Assembly: GCA_022579005.1 (NCBI GenBank)
Contig: MU401562.1
Span: 46,001-110,000 of the forward strand
Length of the DNA stretch: 64,000 nucleotides
From: Poronia punctata
Lineage: Eukaryota; Ascomycota; Sordariomycetes; Xylariales; Xylariaceae
Reading direction: 5' to 3'
Position 1 is the stretch's first letter, and the number at the start of each line of letters is the position of its first letter. The notes under the pieces are model-generated. The model did not search any database, was not told the DNA's origin, and saw nothing but the letters and a program-made list of their open reading frames with translations. This document shows, piece after piece, positions 1-11,527 of the stretch. The position numbers were made by a program, and so were the translations under genes.

Positions 1-62
1 TAGAAGGGATAGAGTTGTTGAATTTATAACAGTTACTACTCTACCTACCTACTTTTCTTATA

Positions 63-526
63 GGCTGTGCTAGATCTGCTATAGGGTCCGTACTGCGTCT
101 GCTGTAGTGCAGTGCGAGGCGGGTGGAGCTATCTGCAATACAGTCCGACAGGTAAAACCCCGGACCTCTAAGTACCTACCTTTTACCTTTGCCCTTTGCC
201 CTTTGCCCTTTGCCCTTTGCCCTTTGCCTTTAGGTTAATTAGCAATATGCGCATCTTTGCTTTAAGACTAAAATCCTATTGCACTTAACGTAGCAAGTAA
301 TATAAGTAAGTAAGTATATATAAGTAACCTACTTAGGTACTTTAAGTATATATACTTAAAAATGCAAGCGCTAAGCAGTATAAGGCCGTATACGTGTAAA
401 AAAACATAAGCTCTGCGTAAAGTTTTAATAAGGAATTATTTACACTGTAGCTTAATTGTTAGCAGCCGCCTGCTACTACACTACAGCAAACGCAGCACAG
501 GTCCTATAGCAGATCTAGCATAGCCC
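63..526. mobile_element. MITE-like element with ~52-bp terminal inverted repeats
   Basis: The arm at 63-114 matches the reverse complement of 474-525 at 44 of 52 positions by direct comparison. All eight mismatches are transitions. Both arms contain the core GCTAGATCTGCTATAGG. No transposase frame lies inside the 464-bp unit, so it is a non-autonomous element or a remnant. Transition-only divergence fits repeat-induced point mutation. I could not identify target-site duplications with confidence. Confidence 0.55.
187..228 (+). repeat. Tandem repeat, six CTTTGCC units
   Basis: Six perfect 7-bp CTTTGCC units lie head to tail inside the arms of the inverted-repeat element. It is a minisatellite; it is not the TTAGGG telomere repeat of filamentous fungi. 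Confidence 0.9.
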
Positions 527-745
527 TTTCTTATACTCGATAATAAAGGGTAAGTTGTGCTTGACGCTCTCCTAGAAACAAAGATATCACCTCAAGTAGG
601 TAAGCATATACGCCAAAAACAGACTGCTGCTACTAGTACATTAGGTCGTCCACATGTCCTACAGGTCGCCTGACACCTATCCAGGCCACATTCCTGCGCT
701 TGTTACCGGAGCCTAGACTTACCACCCGCTGATGCTTTCCATGGG

Positions 746-1146
746 GATTGTGCTGGATCTACTATACGATCTATACTAGGTCTGCTATACTAAAGTACCA
801 AACAGCTGCAAGAACAGCTGCCAACACTTGCGATATAGCCTAGCCGGTTAAGAAACCCTTAGACCATTTAAGTAACCTTCGCCCCTTAACTATACCCTTT
901 AATATAACGTTAGGAAAGTTATACTATTTAGGTACTTATACTGCTAAGTAAGGTTACGTTATACAATCCTCAAAGGTACCTTTATACCTACCTAAGTAGG
1001 AATTTAGGTGCCGGGTAGCATAAGGACAAGTAGGACATTAGCTTCGCGTATAAATGTTGAATAGACGGATTACTACCTACTTATGCTGTCTCTTAGGGGT
1101 TAGCAACCGTCTTCTACGGCAATCTAGCAGATCTAGCGCAGCCCTA
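746..1146. repeat. Second, weaker inverted-repeat pair related to the element at 63-526
   Basis: The end near 746-770 and the reverse complement of roughly 1122-1146 share the TGTGCTRGATCTRCTA core of the first element. Most differences over the first ~19 bases are transitions, and similarity fades inward. It probably represents a second, more decayed copy. A further partial match to this end (GCTGTGCTAGATCT) occurs at about 35336-35349. Confidence 0.35.
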
Positions 1147-1156
1147 TGTATGCTGG

Positions 1157-1189
1157 CTCGGAATGAAGTTGTCTAAACTTCGTTCCGAG
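1157..1189. repeat. Short hairpin with 14-bp arms
   Basis: CTCGGAATGAAGTT at 1157-1170 pairs with 1176-1189 at 13 of 14 positions across a 5-base loop. It lies just outside the second inverted-repeat pair and just downstream of the acidic open frame at 1218-1583, so it could be an element end or a terminator-like hairpin. Confidence 0.45.
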
Positions 1190-1217
1190 ACTCGTCACGA
1201 ATAGCTTTCTTCTCTTC

Positions 1218-1583
1218 CTATTCCTCCTTCTTGTTCTCGTCATTGTCCTCTTCCTCTACCTCTTCATCTTCTTCACTTGGAATATAATCGTCTTCCAGCT
1301 GCTTTAAGAGCTGTGGACTTCCAACTCCCTGCTCAATAGCTTCATCTAGTAAGAAGCGAGCAAATATCGGCGCATCTGGTCCTAGAGAGATTGGTGACCT
1401 GTTCTCTCCCTCGGCGATAACAATCGGCGCCGATGGTCCTGCTTCGCCAGGATCTCGTCGGAACATGGCGCTTAAGACATCCGCCGCTGCACACGCACGG
1501 GATATACGCTGTAGGTCCCATTGAAGCTTCATTAGCTCCCATGATGGGAGACATGCTTCATCGGGGTCTCTGTTGTCCAACAC
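1218..1583 (-). CDS. Unrecognised acidic protein fragment
   Basis: An open frame of 121 codons ends in a strongly acidic, low-complexity tail of Glu/Asp with terminal Lys/Glu. It has no ATG at its 5' edge (the first codon is GTG; the first ATG is about 17 codons in), so if real it is a fragment or a 3' exon. The GPSAPIVIAEGE-like middle and acidic tail match no family I can name. A neighbouring minus-strand frame at 1733-2026 (basic, also starting at GTG) may be an upstream piece of the same decayed gene. Its position beside inverted-repeat elements makes a transposon-derived origin possible, but no catalytic motif is visible. Confidence 0.25.
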   Translation of the reverse strand: MLDNRDPDEACLPSWELMKLQWDLQRISRACAAADVLSAMFRRDPGEAGPSAPIVIAEGENRSPISLGPDAPIFARFLLDEAIEQGVGSPQLLKQLEDDYIPSEEDEEVEEEDNDENKKEE

Positions 1584-2424
1584 AATCTTATCACCGCCGT
1601 TGATTCAATGCAGGGCAGGGTTGCCACTGCCCATTTTTGTTTGGCGAACGAGAGCATTTGTGTCTCTGCTGTCTCTTTGGTAAGATATCGAACCCCTTGG
1701 GGATTCTTTCGCCAGCCAAACAAATTTGAGGACTAGCCGATTGTTGTCCGTTGTGTGTGCATGCGGGCGGAATCCCCACTTTGCTTTTGCCCAGTCTTTA
1801 TATGCTCTGCCCCAAGTCGTTGTTTTGCGGCTTTGGTCTTGAATCCATCCATTTGGACCGCTAGGCCGGCAACACGATGAACAAGTCGCTGCCTTAAGGC
1901 CTTTCTGTCAACACTTAACTTTAAGTCGGCCTCGTTGAGAAATTCGCCGTTATCCGTCGTTATTAGGCTCGGGGGGGCTATTGCGCGCTTTTTTGGACGG
2001 TGAACCATTTTGTGTTGGGATAACACCTTGCCCCGACCTCGCTCTTCGTTTGGGTGTAGTCATTTCGGTCAAGCACAGTGTAACTAACACAACTGGATGA
2101 TTGGGATACTTGTGGTCTGGACAAGAGAATAATAGGTGTCTTTACCAAGGCTATAGGAGTCGGAATTATTAGAGGTCAATTGTTCATTGCTCACCCTAGT
2201 AGAAACTAGAAAGAAACAGATCCTGAGCATTTATATATAATTTCCGGGGGCAGAAAAGCATAGCCACAAAGTGTTGAAAGTACATGTAATTGGTTATTTT
2301 ATTACGTCACTGTGATTAAGTTGCTTTGGAAGGTAAACCTAAGGGCACAGGTAATACCTGGCAAGAGCCAAAGTCAGAAAGGTAAGGAACTACAATGTAC
2401 TCCGTTAGGCTGAGCGAGCCTGCC

Positions 2425-2914
2425 TCATGTAGACGCAAGAGGCGCATGCGGCATGGGGTCCATGACGAATTGCTGCTCGACGAAAACAGCAGATGGCGCC
2501 TTCTGAGTTTCGCTGTGAATTATTTGATCTGGAGTCATCAACCCGCAATGTAAGCTCTCCTCCACTTCGTCGTACTCTTCCTTCGTAGCTTCATCTCTAA
2601 GATTTTCGAGTTGGTGAATCGCTCCACGTAGTCGGAGCATGGGACGGATCATAGATGTACTGATGAATTCTATCGTTCATCTCGATTCCATTATATGTGA
2701 TTGATTCGGTGTTACTAGTATCTTCATCCGCTGTTTTGCCTTTGAAGTGGTCGTCCCACGTAGTGATAATTGTTCGAACTTCGGAAGTCGAGTTTACGCA
2801 TGCGATCAGACACAGTTGCAAGATTATTAAACCTGTCCCAGAACTGCATAAGTCGGGCATCCTTCCATAGAGCATCATAAATTGGACACGTATCTGATCT
2901 ATATAAGAGATCAT
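2425..2914 (-). pseudogene. Unrecognised coding-like stretch in two overlapping frames
   Basis: Two minus-strand frames overlap (2914 to 2597, then 2652 to 2425). The second reads as a plausible protein C-terminus, with an acidic helix-like stretch around LRDEATKEEYDEVEESL. Joining them needs a frameshift in the overlap; I see no clean GT-AG intron that would do it. I recognise no domain. This could be the 3' end of a decayed gene or chance open frame. Confidence 0.22.
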
Positions 2915-3303
2915 CTCTTCACGGCTTGAATACGGGTCTCATCCTCATCGCTAGAGTCTAAGTCTAGGGTATTCTCCTAATCCAGGAGACCAACCAAGTC
3001 CGGGGGGCTTCGTCCCACAAATTGCACTAATCGCCCACCGTCGACTTTTGTTTAAACTAAAGCCGCCAAGATCGATTGCGCCAGTCCATAGATGGTTAAG
3101 TAAGTAGGTAATTGATGAATAAAATCCGGGGAAACGAGATTGCGCCCATTGAAATCTGAAACTAAAATTATGATCTAATACCTATTATTAGTTACATGTA
3201 TCTTGGCATTAGGTACTTAGAGAAATGGAGACAGGCTGACAGGTCCCTAGGGTGTCCTATTTTACCTATTGGGTACACTTGTCAATGAATAAATAACTAG
3301 AAA

Positions 3304-4780
3304 TTATTCACAAACGAAACTAGCATACTTCTGAAACTCTGCATCTACAAGAAACCTTTCCATCTCGTCCCTCTTCAAACTGATAAAGACCTCGACATGC
3401 CCATTCGATTTCCTCGGTCCGAGAACGCAAAACTCGGCCCACTGACCCCGCGGGATGCGTAAGAGATCTGGTCTCCCAAGAATAGGACCGAAATCCACCT
3501 GATAGAAAGGGAAATCCACCCAGCTGGACGTCGCCAATTCCGATGCCAGGAAATCCTTGAAAGAGGAGACCAGGCTTCCGACATTGGGTATGGAAGACGC
3601 GAGGATGACAGCGTCGCCGACTAAACTAGTGTCGGACTTGATCCTTTCGATCCCCGTCGGATTGTCCTGGCAAGTGTGGCCATCGTCTCGTCGGATCCTG
3701 AAGCTATGACTTGGGAAAGGGGCAGTTCATTTGTGCAGTGGAATATGACGTTGTTGATGTACGAAGACGGTAGTGCGGGTTGAAATAGAGATCGGCCGTT
3801 GACTGGTACGTTGACGATTACCTTTTTATCCTTTGACATGGATGTAGCATCAGGGAATCGGGCGCGCATCACGCTACGCCAGATTAGCGCCGTCATCGCG
3901 TCCGTGGTTGATATCCATTGGCTTTTATCCATGGGTGTTGCATCTGCCTTTAGACGAGCAGCGGCAAGGCGGGAGAAGGAGAAGACGACTGTGCGCATAC
4001 CCGGCATGCTTGGTCTCGCAGCCGGTATGAATGTGGGTGTGACGATGGCGCTGGACGTGGCATTATGTTTTCCTCGCCATCAAGTCCGAGAAGTCTCCAC
4101 AGCTCGGCTCGGTTCTTCTGGATATCGAATGACTTTTCTGGAGCGGGAATGTGGCCCGCATCTGGAATGGGGCTGCTGGATTCCGGAATATTGGTCTTCC
4201 CCTTGGACATTCTGCGGACGACTGCTCCGTCGATATTGGACGATCCGTCTTGCATCTCCCGGCATAGCTCAGCCCAGCACTGCATCACGCTCGAAGCTCC
4301 AGTCGCGTCCATGACTGCGTGGGAGAAACAAGTCGTCAACAAGCAACCTCCTGGGATCCAACTGACTTGTGCCGTGAACGGTTTCGTCGTCGTGACGATA
4401 CCAGCGGCGTGAGGCGCAAGTAGAGCGGGATCGAGCCAGCTGAGAGGTAGACCGGCTTCGAGCACCTCGGCATAGTCACGCGTCCAACGGCTCGAAGGAT
4501 AGTCGGAAAGATCCACAACTGGTAATTTGGTTGTAGAGACCTTTTCCGGCACTACCAAGTTCAAGTGGCCGGGACGGTCCCGCATGTTTGAATAGTCATC
4601 ACGGACTAAATCCCCTCCAAGGTAAGGATACGACTGAAGCAACCTTGTGTATCCTGCCTGGAGGACTTCCAAGGCACCCTGTCGTCGACTCTCATGGCAG
4701 GGGAAAGCGTATATTAGTCCAAAGAATAATGGTGGGATAATCTCATCTAAAGGGGTGATGTGATATGAATTTGGCAACAT
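3304..4780 (-). pseudogene. Trichothecene-acetyltransferase-like acyltransferase, broken by two frameshifts
   Basis: The reading frame belongs to the fungal acyl-CoA-dependent transferase family (PF02458-like; relatives acylate alcohols of secondary metabolites in the cytosol). The N-terminal part (ATG at 4780) carries the catalytic HxxxD as SHAVMDATG. The middle part contains TDAMTALIWRSVMRARFPD, and the C-terminal part a DFGxG-like VDFGPILGRPD. These three parts lie in three different frames. Coding sense jumps near 4036-4042 and again near 3655-3662, each shift equivalent to loss of one base beside a C or G run. No intron explains either jump. Summed length is about 490 codons, normal for the family. 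It is transcribed divergently from the SDR at 5661. It could be a recent pseudogene, or two homopolymer errors in the assembly. Confidence 0.75.
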
Positions 4781-5660
4781 CGTGGCCTCATAACTATGGC
4801 GGTGGGTTCTGGGAGAAGCTAAAGAAGGAGAAATGAAGGGATTGTATGACTCTTGTCTTATTCATCACCGCTAAACCGAGTGACATATTTGAGATTTCTA
4901 TTCCGAGACTCGTGCCCGACCTTGTGGAAATATATTGTGTTTGTTTACATGATTTACTCTACCCCGGCTAACCTCTTTGACCAGTTGGACATGTTCATTT
5001 CTCCCTACTTTCTCTCCTGACTTGAACATTACCCTAGAGCTCGCGAATATCTTTAGCACCTTGTTTGATGCAACCTTTAGATACTTTACTTCTCCGAACT
5101 TATCCCTGACGCCACATCCACCTTGGCTGCAATAACATGCCCGAGCTCCTTAAGACCCAACAGCAAGAGGCGCAGCTGAGTTGGAAATCTAGAAGCGACC
5201 GAATTTGACATCAAGTTTCATTTCCAAATCCCAGCTCGGCCAATCCTAACAGGGCAACCCCCTATCATCTTTTGATCCATCCCCCCATCATGTCAGATCG
5301 ATGTCAGATTCTTACCATGACTTTGTTATAGCAGATTGGCCCGGCCCCCTCGGCCGCTACCCAAAAGTTCCCTACTCGCGGATCTCCGCCCCTTGCTTAT
5401 AAACCCCAATTTGGCTTATCAACTAAATTTTTCGAAAAGAAAGAACCAACAGACATGAATAATGCAAAGTCATAAATTCCCAGTTCAGGGACAATTCCGA
5501 ATGGACAACCTATCCCCTACATTAACCCTTGACCCCTCTCTTTCTCCGTCTCTGTCTCTACCTGCCGCTACAATCAACACATTCATCCTTTCGCCCTCGC
5601 CCCTTTTGTATTCTACATCATCTACAATCAATCAAGACTTTGGTCAGTCACAAGCAGAAC
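4781..5660. promoter_or_regulatory. Divergent intergenic region, acyltransferase / SDR
   Basis: This 880-bp region separates the ATG of the broken acyltransferase (minus) from that of the SDR (plus). It has no supported gene. TATA-like TTATAAA lies near 5398, about 265 bases upstream of the SDR start, and the proximal 200 bases are pyrimidine-rich, typical of a fungal promoter and leader. Confidence 0.5.
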
Positions 5661-6656
5661 ATGTCTCGTTACGCCAAAGCCCACGCAGAGACAGCCGGAC
5701 CGGGCGATGCCCGACCTACGGCCCTACAAATCATCAAAGACGAAGGCCGCCAAGGTACAATGACGGACAAGGTCTTCTTCCTCACGGGGGCCTCATCCGG
5801 CATCGGGATCGAGACGGGCCGAGCCCTGGCCGCGACGGGCGCAAAAGTCTATCTCGGCGTGCGCGACCTGGAAAAGGGCGCGGCGGCCTGCTCGTCCTTT
5901 CTCGAGCCGGGCCGCGTCGAACTGATCGAGATGGACCTCAGCAAGTTGACATCGGTGCGCGAAGCCGCTTCGGCCTTGCTCTCGAAATCGAAACAACAGC
6001 TGAACGTGTTGGTGTGTAATGCCGGCATCATGACGGTGCCGACGCGCGAAGAGACCGAAGACGGGTTCGAGATGCAGCTCGCGACGAATTATCTCGGACA
6101 TTTCCTCCTGTTCTGGTTACTGAAAGATGTCATGACTGCCTCGGCCACGGAGGAGTTTCAGTCGCGATTGATCAATGTTTCCAGCTCGGGACATCACGCG
6201 TCGGAAATCGTGTGGGATGATTTCAATTTGGACAAGGACGGGGCTTACGATCCCACCGGTGCATATGGCCAGTCGAAATTGGCGCAGATCTATCACGCGA
6301 ATTACGTGGATAGACACTTCGGTTCCAAGGGCGTGCATGCGCTTAGCTTGATGCCGGGCGGGATCGTCGAGACGGGTCTGGCGAAATATACCCCCGAGGA
6401 GATGATCGAGGGGTTCAAGCAACATCCCGTCTTGTCCAAGTGGTTAAAGAGTCGGGAACAAGGCGCTGCTACCACCGTCCTGGCTGCGGTTGGGAAAGAG
6501 TGGGAGGGAAAGGGGGGGGGATATCTGGAGGATTGTGTCGTCGCTACTCCGGAACCTTTCTTGCCTAATTTGATGGGTGTCAAGGATTACGCGCATGATG
6601 AGGCAAAGGAGACCAAGACTTGGGATATGACCATGGAGCTTTTGGGACTTGTCTAG
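5661..6656 (+). CDS. Short-chain dehydrogenase/reductase, retinol-dehydrogenase-like
   Basis: A single-exon gene of 331 codons. The classical SDR Rossmann motif TGASSGIG lies near residue 42, NAGIM near 118, the catalytic Ser in INVSSSG and the catalytic pair in YGQSK, so all active-site residues are present. The family catalyses NAD(P)H-dependent carbonyl/alcohol interconversion in the cytosol or on ER membranes; the substrate is unknown. I chose the ATG at 5661 (MSRYAKAHAE). The frame stays open upstream to 5529, but that extension is leader-like and falls before the usual start of the domain. The gene sits between two broken genes and is itself intact, so either it is still under selection or the neighbours' breaks are recent. 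Membership of the polyketide cluster is uncertain. Confidence 0.88.
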   Translation: MSRYAKAHAETAGPGDARPTALQIIKDEGRQGTMTDKVFFLTGASSGIGIETGRALAATGAKVYLGVRDLEKGAAACSSFLEPGRVELIEMDLSKLTSVREAASALLSKSKQQLNVLVCNAGIMTVPTREETEDGFEMQLATNYLGHFLLFWLLKDVMTASATEEFQSRLINVSSSGHHASEIVWDDFNLDKDGAYDPTGAYGQSKLAQIYHANYVDRHFGSKGVHALSLMPGGIVETGLAKYTPEEMIEGFKQHPVLSKWLKSREQGAATTVLAAVGKEWEGKGGGYLEDCVVATPEPFLPNLMGVKDYAHDEAKETKTWDMTMELLGLV

Positions 6657-8745
6657 GAAAGATTTGAGTACGGGTACGGGTACGGGTACGGGTAGGGTCT
6701 GATTGTCGGGTTTCTTTTCCGATCATCTATATACACATGTATAATAGCTGTATTTGAGTTTGCCTACCCTTGCCGATTAAGGGGCACTGAATACTTTACC
6801 GGCCAGTGCCTTGATATCGCAACATATCCTCCCCGCTTTGTTAAACCGCCTGTTTCCGGTGTCTGACCCTAGTCCATGGAGTCCCAAGCCGAGATCGTCT
6901 ACAAAAACTAGTAGGTTATTTAGTATCATTTGTTATCCGTCTAGGCTTCCATCATGAGTCTTGTAGGACGTGAATTCTACCCCTGGGAAAAGAAAGAGAA
7001 ACCCCGAAATTTACTGCAAAGGCAACCTTGCACACTTTTCATCACCCTCGCATCCACTTTACAGCTTTCGAGTCATTAACGCTCATGCATTGGGTATTTT
7101 AAGGTAAGAAGATCTGTATAAGATGAGAACTTGTTATCGTTTACATTGCCGGGGGGTCTATAATAACTTATTGTCATTGTACAAAGATGAAAAGTTTCTT
7201 TAAGAGGCAGAGGTCTCCTATATCTACTTAGGTATATAGCCCTATCGTTGTAGACTTGGTCTATATACGTAGGCACCGAGACCGGAACCGTGACAGAACT
7301 CCAAGCAAGTTTCCTTTGTTACAAACTATCCCGGTATGCAAACATTTCACCAGCAGACCTCAACAGAAGCTGGTGGTCTAGCTCCCGTACCCTGCGAGAG
7401 CACTATACACATACACAAAGTCAAATAGGCCGTCATCTCTCTCATTTGTCTCCTGCCCCTGTGGTTCTCGGAAACTACCCCTTTCCAGAAATGGCCGGGG
7501 GAGCAGAAAGCAGCGCCACACCCCAAGTACTTATTTTACTCCCCCTACCTATACCTATCGGGCAATAGTAGGCATATATCAGGTAGGAACCTAAAGTTAC
7601 AGATTATACTCATATATAGGTAGTTCGTCATAAGATGGGAGATTGAAAAATAGAAAAAATCCTAGATATTGATAGTGAACACAAATATAGCGTGCTATCA
7701 AGCGAGTAAGTTTTGATCAACCGACCTAACCATGTCATGGCAAGGTAGGTAGGGTAGTGTTGGTAAGAAGGTAAGTCATTCCATCAGCCACGAACCCCTG
7801 ACCTGAATATCACATGTCTTAAAATAACTATCTAAAACAGAAAGGGTTCTTCTGCCCACGTGGTATCGGTGTATCCTTGATGCAAGGGCCGAAGAATCCA
7901 GGGGAGGGGGGCAATGCATTATGCATATGACGCGCAGCCCTATCTTGGCCCACGTGTTTGGTACCTACCTCTACCCCTGGATATCTTGTCTCATATTCTT
8001 AAATGTATACACAGCGCTGTGCTCTACCTACTAGTACCAATAAAGACTCAGTTATGTAAGTATTCTAGTAGTAGAGACACGGTTAGCAGGGGGGGAAGAG
8101 AACATGTCACAAAAGCTTCCAAGTTTACCTATTCTCCCAATACATCTAGGTACCGGTACCCGCCCTTGAATAGACTCCTCGTCCTGTGCCTTTTCCCGAG
8201 CGTATTTATATTTGAACCAACACCTTTCAGCTTTCCGTAAGCTGACCAGGCTATGATTAGATCTCAACGAACCATTGAGGTTTGTTACAACACCAGCCAG
8301 GACGTTGAAGGATTCCCGCAGGAATATTGACGCGTCCTCATCATGGACTATCTGTGACTAGAATTGAGGCGAAGACGAGCACGCCGACCAGAATATCATT
8401 TCGAATAGGGAGTCAAGCTGTAGGGTAAGGTTATCGGTCTTCCCGATATCTACTCTAGCTTTCATTGTATCAATTGGACAGTCTGGGCTCGTTAAAGTTC
8501 ACCTTTTGCAACTGCATTTCTTTTTCCCCCATCATTTCTTAGGACAACTACATCGGTTCTTGGAGTGGTTTGGCCCTGTAATATTTGTATTCGCATCATT
8601 CTTTCCATCTTTTTGATATATTGCCCGATGGCCTTGGGATCAAACCTTTTTGAATAGTTTTATTCCCCGTCTCCGTCTTCTTCGTACCTCTTTTTTCTTT
8701 CTTACCCATTCACTGTTCATATACATCTTAAATATATCAAACAAA
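6657..8745. other. Intergenic stretch without a supported gene
   Basis: About 2.1 kb between two plus-strand genes. It begins with a GTACGG tandem repeat directly after the SDR stop. The rest is AT-rich, with TAGGTA-type simple sequence and short chance open frames. The final 250 bases (C/T-rich, then TAAATATATCAAACAAAATGG) look like promoter and leader of the FAD oxidase gene. Confidence 0.6.
6668..6691 (+). repeat. GTACGG tandem repeat, four units
   Basis: Four perfect GTACGG units followed by one degenerate unit begin 11 bases after the SDR stop codon, inside the probable 3' UTR. Confidence 0.85.
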
Positions 8746-10570
8746 ATGGCTATACTAGGATTTCGGCTTCATCTTCCAAGCATCATCTTGTTGATAGCTA
8801 CCTTTGCGACATTTTCATGGGCCTTGGCTATGAATCGAACCAATACATGTCTAACACTGAGATCAATCTACGGCGAGAAAGTCTCACTTCCATCCAGTGT
8901 CAAATATGCTACAATTGCACCAGGTTAGCTCCATATCCCAAATACCAAACAACATGATCTTTTCTCCAAAAAGAAAATATATATATATATATATATATAA
9001 AAAAAAGGCTAACCAAATGACACAAAGAAAACTGGTCCGAATCCGCTCAGCTCTTCCCCAGCTGTACATTCGAGCCAACCTCAGCCCAAGACGTCGGCGG
9101 CGCCCTCGCCGTTCTCGTCCGAGACAAAGCCAAATTTGCCGTTCGCGGAGGTGGCCACATGCCGACACCAGGGGCATCCAACATCGAAGACGGCGTACTA
9201 ATCTCTCTCGACCGAATGCGCACCATGCAACTAACCAACCACGACACTATTGCCCAGCTGGGGCCAGGTCTCCGATGGCTAGACGTCTATTCCCGGATCA
9301 AGGATTACGGCCTGGGCGTGTCCGGAGGACGATTCGCGCCCGTCGGCGTCCCGGGTCTGCTCCTCGGCGGGGGCATCAGTTTCTTCGGGTCGAGATATGG
9401 ATGGGCTAGTAACCAGGTATCCAACTACGAGGTCGTGCTCTCCAACAGCTCGATCGTGAATGCCAACGCGGGGGAGAACCCGGACCTCTTCTGAGGCACT
9501 GAAGGGCGGGTCTGGCAATTTCGGCATCGTCACTCGCTTCGACGTCAAGACTTTCCCGCTGCGCGAGGTGTACGGAGGCCAGTCGACTTTTGCGCCGCAA
9601 TATCTCTCGATCGGTTCCTAGACGCGGCCGCCACCTATTCGGTCACGGGCGGAGGGTCGGACGATGTCGATTCGTCGTACGGTCCGACCGTCAATGTCGA
9701 TCTGGGCACCGGCACCATAACCCTTCTCGGGGTCTGTCTCCATGCCGGACCGGATCCGGATCCGGACCCGGCCGCTTTTGCAAACTTTACCAGGATCCCG
9801 ACCTTGTCGACGAATAATCGGGTTTGGCCCAGTCTGGCCGACGCCCTGGGCGCGACGGCCGTGAATGGCGATCGGTCGCAGAGACAACTCTTCATGGCCA
9901 CTGCGACGAAAGCGAGTCCCGAGTCGGTCCGATTGGCGAACGAGACCTTTTTCGAACTCATGGATAAGATGATGCCCGAACTGGAAAAAGTCCAGAATCT
10001 CACTCTTCGATTAAGTCCCCAACATATTAGCAAGAGTTACCTCGAGGCCGCAAGACGATCGGGGGGTGATCCGATGGATGTCGAGCCAGGGATCGGGATT
10101 TACAGTATGTCTTATTCAATTCCTGGGCTATTTGACTTTTTTCATCAAAATCGTCTTGTCCCCCTTTTTGTCTTTCTCTCACTCACCCCCTTTTTTTTTC
10201 TTTCCCTTGCAATATAGTGAATTTAGTCGGATCAGCTTGGGACAATGAAGAAGACGACAAGATAGTCCACAAGTTCGGCGACCGCTTCATCTCCACCTTG
10301 AACAGTAGGAGTAAAGCCCGGGGAATCGATTATCCCTTTGTCTACCTCAACGACGCCGACCCGAGCGAGAAGCCGTTCAAGTTGTATGGTCAGGGGAAGT
10401 CTTTGAAGAAGTTGCGCGATATTCGCGACAAGTATGGTACGCTTGTTTGTTTCCTTCCTCTCCTCCCTCGCACAACACCCTCTGACTTGGTTTTGTTACC
10501 AACACCCCGGTTTTAAACAGATCGTAACCATCATTTCCAAAAGTTGCTCCCGGGTGGCTTTAAACTTTGA
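8746..10570 (+). pseudogene. Secreted BBE-like FAD-linked oxidase, broken by two indels
   Basis: The frame encodes a berberine-bridge-enzyme-type FAD oxidase: an N-terminal signal-peptide-like hydrophobic segment (residues 1-28), the FAD-binding RGGGH, then GLLLGGGISFFGSRYGW, and a C-terminal RNHHFQKLLPGGF. Three introns splice cleanly in frame: 8924-9027 (with a TA microsatellite and a CTAAC branch site), 10105-10217 and 10437-10520. Within exon 2 an extra A at 9494 creates an immediate TGA in what should be a family-typical NPDLFWALKGGSGNFG. Two surplus bases in a CT run near 9607 then return the frame. The indels sum to +3, but the stop between them truncates the product at about 210 residues. 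Intact splice sites and intact downstream coding mean a very recent break, or assembly errors. This family performs oxidative dehydrogenation or cyclisation outside the cytosol. Confidence 0.8.
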
Positions 10571-11527
10571 TATATTCTCTTCTTCTTCTCTTTTCTTCCA
10601 CCTTGTAAACTAGATCATAGATGATAGAAGGATACCGTGCGAGTTTATTACGAGTTAGAGATTTGCATATATACCTACGTGTATATTGAGACTCGAAGTT
10701 TGTTTTTTAGTGAAGAGGCTTTCAAGATAAGACCTACCTATCACTCAAATAGGGGACAAAGCTACCTACGATAGTCTCAAAGAGGGGGGGAGGGGGGGAG
10801 TTGGCTATAGAAGTGCGTTTGCGTTTATAAAATCTACCTCTTTATTTACTAGGTACAAGTAAGGTAAGGTGCTCGAGTAGCAATCTAATAAATGCTCTCC
10901 TAGCAATTCTCCATCTTTTCTAACAGGTAAACGTGTTAGAGGGTAGGAGGTGCTAGAAAAGTATTATAGACTATAGTCGTTTTTAATCAAAGTGTTACGG
11001 AAATTCCTACGCGTGTGGCGCCGCCGGACCGGGGGTTTAGGTAGCTGGGACGCCCGGGGCCGCACCAAAGTTGGGCGTTTTGCACTCGTCCACGTACCCG
11101 TAATTCAGTCTGATGAGTACTGAGGTACATAAGTACTAGTCGATTCACTTGTTTGCATCCACAGGGGTTTCGACTTACAATCAACCTGTGACGGGTCTGT
11201 AACATGGACATCTGCTAGATATACCAGGCAGTCGGCCGAGGAAGGTGTAGGCCCTTGCAAGCTATCGGAATTACAAAGGTTCCCCTGTTAAATCAACTAA
11301 AATCCTAGCCGGGCTCTCCTCACCCATCAATGCGGGACAATCGACGAGCTTCGCATGTTTGGATTATTTCTTCCTAACGCGGAAAAATCAGTACTGGTGG
11401 ACGGGTAAAAAGAAGGCAGAGGGGGATAACATGAGGGGACAGCAAGTGTAAAATCGAATGGACAAACCTCTGACATGTCCATTTGTTCCTTTGTGTGTAT
11501 ATACCGATGACCATTGTTCATTTTCCC

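Larger units (their letters stand above)
1..3303. other. Left flank: repeat-rich, gene-poor DNA
   Basis: No convincing gene is visible. The stretch holds TACCTA/TAGGTA-type simple sequence, a six-unit CTTTGCC tandem, two related inverted-repeat elements, a short hairpin and several short minus-strand open frames (1218-1583, 1733-2026, 2425-2914) that I do not recognise. The look is of degenerate transposon and intergenic DNA at the edge of a cluster. Confidence 0.6.

Noticed and set aside
187..228. CTTTGCC tandem as telomeric repeat near a chromosome end
   Set aside because: The unit is 7 bp and unlike TTAGGG. It is a local minisatellite inside an inverted-repeat element.
5529..5660. Extended N-terminus for the SDR at 5661
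   Set aside because: The added 44 residues are Ser/Leu/Pro-rich leader-like sequence and would push the cofactor motif far from its usual place.
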